7,118 nucleotides of DNA from an uncultured Rhizobiaceae group bacterium. GTDB lineage: Bacteria; Pseudomonadota; Alphaproteobacteria; Rhizobiales; Rhizobiaceae. Location of the stretch: positions 1-7,118 of the forward strand of contig CALDZZ010000150.1 in the NCBI GenBank assembly GCA_937944075.1. The letters run 5' to 3'. Numbering within the stretch: the first letter of the stretch is position 1; every line of letters begins with the position of its first letter. Position numbers and translations under genes: made by a program. The notes beneath the pieces are model-generated. The model did not search any database. It had not been told where the DNA came from and saw only the letters and a list, made by a program, of their open reading frames with translations. Below, one piece after another: positions 5,898 to 7,118 of this stretch.

Positions 5898-7118
5898 ATG
5901 CCACGCGCACTCATGTTTCAGGGGACAGGTTCTGATGTCGGCAAGACGGTACTTGTCGCAGGGCTTTGCCGTGCTGCTAAACGCCGTGGTATAAAGGTTG
6001 TTCCGTTCAAGCCGCAGAACATGTCTAATAATGCAGCTGTAGCCAAGGCAGATGAAGGCGAGGGCGAGATCGGTCGTGGGCAATGGTTACAGGCCTTGGC
6101 GTGTGGCGTAGAGCCAACCGTTCACATGAATCCTGTCTTGCTCAAACCGCAAAATCAAATCGGTTCTCAGGTGGTTGTGCAAGGCAAGGTCTGGGGGAAT
6201 GCAAAGGCGCGTGAATATCTTGCGATGAAACCCAAACTGCTGGCGTCTGTCATGGAGAGTTTTGAGCGTGTCGGGGAAGATGCGGATTTGATCTTGGTTG
6301 AGGGCGCTGGTTCACCTGCCGAGATAAACCTGCGTGCGGGCGACATTGCCAACATGGGCTTTGCCAGCGAGGCGCAAGTGCCTGTTGTATTGATAGGTGA
6401 TATTGATCGAGGTGGCGTCATTGCCTCCATCGTCGGGACGCATACAATTTTGCCACAAGAAGATCGTGACATGATTGTGGGTTATCTCATCAACAAGTTT
6501 CGAGGAGACATTTCGCTGTTTGATGAGGGGCTGAAGTCCATAACGGATTTTACTGAATGGAAGTCCTTTGGCATTCTGCCTTGGGTTGATGCCATTAAAA
6601 GACTGCCTGCGGAAGACAGTGTTGCGCTCGATAAGTTGAGCAAAGCGCAAGATGAAGGGTTCAAAATCGTCGTGCCCGCCATGGGCAAGATTGCCAATTT
6701 TGATGATCTTGACCCGTTCAAGGCTGAAGCGGATGTTGCGCTGCATTTCATTCGAAAAGAGGACCCGTTTCCCAAAGATGCGGATATGGTTATCCTGCCA
6801 GGTTCCAAGTCCACCATTGCCGATATACAAGAGCTTCGCACAAACGGATGGGAAGCACCGATCAAGGCATTTGCTGCTAGGGGTGGAACGGTCATTGGTA
6901 TTTGTGGGGGGTATCAGATTTTGGGTAGAAAAATTTCTGATCCCATGCGTCTTGAGGGGGATGTGCGAGAGATCGAGGGGCTTGGATTGCTCAATATCGA
7001 AACCAAATTGCACCCTGAGAAAACGGTCAAAAATTCCAAGTCCAAATCTATAGAATATAGCCTGCCGTTATCTGGCTATGAAATTCACATGGGTCAAACC
7101 ACTGGCAAAGATTGCAGG
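5898..7118 (+). CDS. cobQ: Cobyric acid synthase (glutamine-hydrolysing), C-terminus beyond the window
   Basis: 407 codons are open to the window edge; family members have about 480-500 residues, so some 80 are missing. The enzyme amidates four carboxylates (b, d, e and g) of adenosylcobyrinic acid a,c-diamide, using glutamine and ATP, in the cytoplasm during cobalamin synthesis. The ATP-binding domain opens with QGTGSDVGKT (8-17), a dethiobiotin-synthetase-like P-loop, followed by VPFKPQNMSNNA (35-46), LVEGAGSPAEINLR (133-146), DIANMGFA (149-156) and IGDIDRGGV (166-174). A class I glutamine amidotransferase domain follows: VILPGSKSTI (298-307) and GICGGYQILG (334-343), with Cys336 as the expected nucleophile. 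Its partner His and Glu would be past the edge. ATG 5898 is the first start after an in-frame TGA at 5880-5882; the Shine-Dalgarno (AGAAAG, seven bases upstream) is weak. No other cob genes are in view, but they may continue downstream. Confidence 0.96.
   Translation, partial: MPRALMFQGTGSDVGKTVLVAGLCRAAKRRGIKVVPFKPQNMSNNAAVAKADEGEGEIGRGQWLQALACGVEPTVHMNPVLLKPQNQIGSQVVVQGKVWGNAKAREYLAMKPKLLASVMESFERVGEDADLILVEGAGSPAEINLRAGDIANMGFASEAQVPVVLIGDIDRGGVIASIVGTHTILPQEDRDMIVGYLINKFRGDISLFDEGLKSITDFTEWKSFGILPWVDAIKRLPAEDSVALDKLSKAQDEGFKIVVPAMGKIANFDDLDPFKAEADVALHFIRKEDPFPKDADMVILPGSKSTIADIQELRTNGWEAPIKAFAARGGTVIGICGGYQILGRKISDPMRLEGDVREIEGLGLLNIETKLHPEKTVKNSKSKSIEYSLPLSGYEIHMGQTTGKDCR

Noticed and set aside
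6312..7013. Open minus-strand frame of 233 codons inside cobQ
   Set aside because: The plus strand encodes all the expected CobQ motifs here, including the Cys336 loop; the antisense product resembles no family I know.

Overview
The window looks like a piece of an alphaproteobacterial chromosome, probably from a marine or other aquatic heterotroph. This rests on gene content: a GcvT-family FAD demethylase with its XRE-cupin regulator, a TspO-like membrane protein of the type found in Rhodobacteraceae and relatives, and aerobic-type cobyric acid synthase. Base composition looks close to half G+C by eye. No genus can be assigned from the sequence alone. I see no transposase, phage gene, CRISPR array, tRNA or rRNA; this reads as ordinary, densely coding chromosome.

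Left part (1-1640). The minus strand carries a two-gene unit. An XRE/cupin regulator (825-1415) is followed 24 bases later by the N-terminal 266 codons of a large FAD-dependent dehydrogenase of the sarcosine/dimethylglycine dehydrogenase type, which runs off the left edge. Upstream of the regulator is a 225-base divergent control region. It contains three ATGAAA/TTTCAT half-sites in alternating orientation about 20 bases apart, plus a separate 10-base perfect palindrome. These are the best candidate operators in the window.

Middle part (1641-5015). On the plus strand is a 627-residue SLC13-type anion permease with two RCK_C (TrkA_C) domains between its membrane halves. It meets a convergent gene at a shared CTAG, so the two stop codons overlap. 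That convergent gene (minus, 3521-4519) is an integral-membrane di-iron hydroxylase of the sterol desaturase/fatty acid hydroxylase superfamily. Upstream of it on the same strand is a small secreted single-domain rhodanese (4581-5015), so these two probably form an operon.

Right part (5016-7118). A 131-base divergent gap separates the rhodanese from a plus-strand TspO-like, tryptophan-rich membrane protein (5147-5851). After 46 bases comes cobyric acid synthase cobQ (5898 to the right edge, 407 codons seen, C-terminus missing). A TspO-type tetrapyrrole-linked membrane protein just ahead of a cobalamin gene is suggestive but not proof of a shared role.

I did not find a convincing undescribed system. 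The most useful leads are the spaced half-sites in the 1416-1640 control region, the rhodanese/membrane hydroxylase pair, and the TspO-like/cobQ pair.
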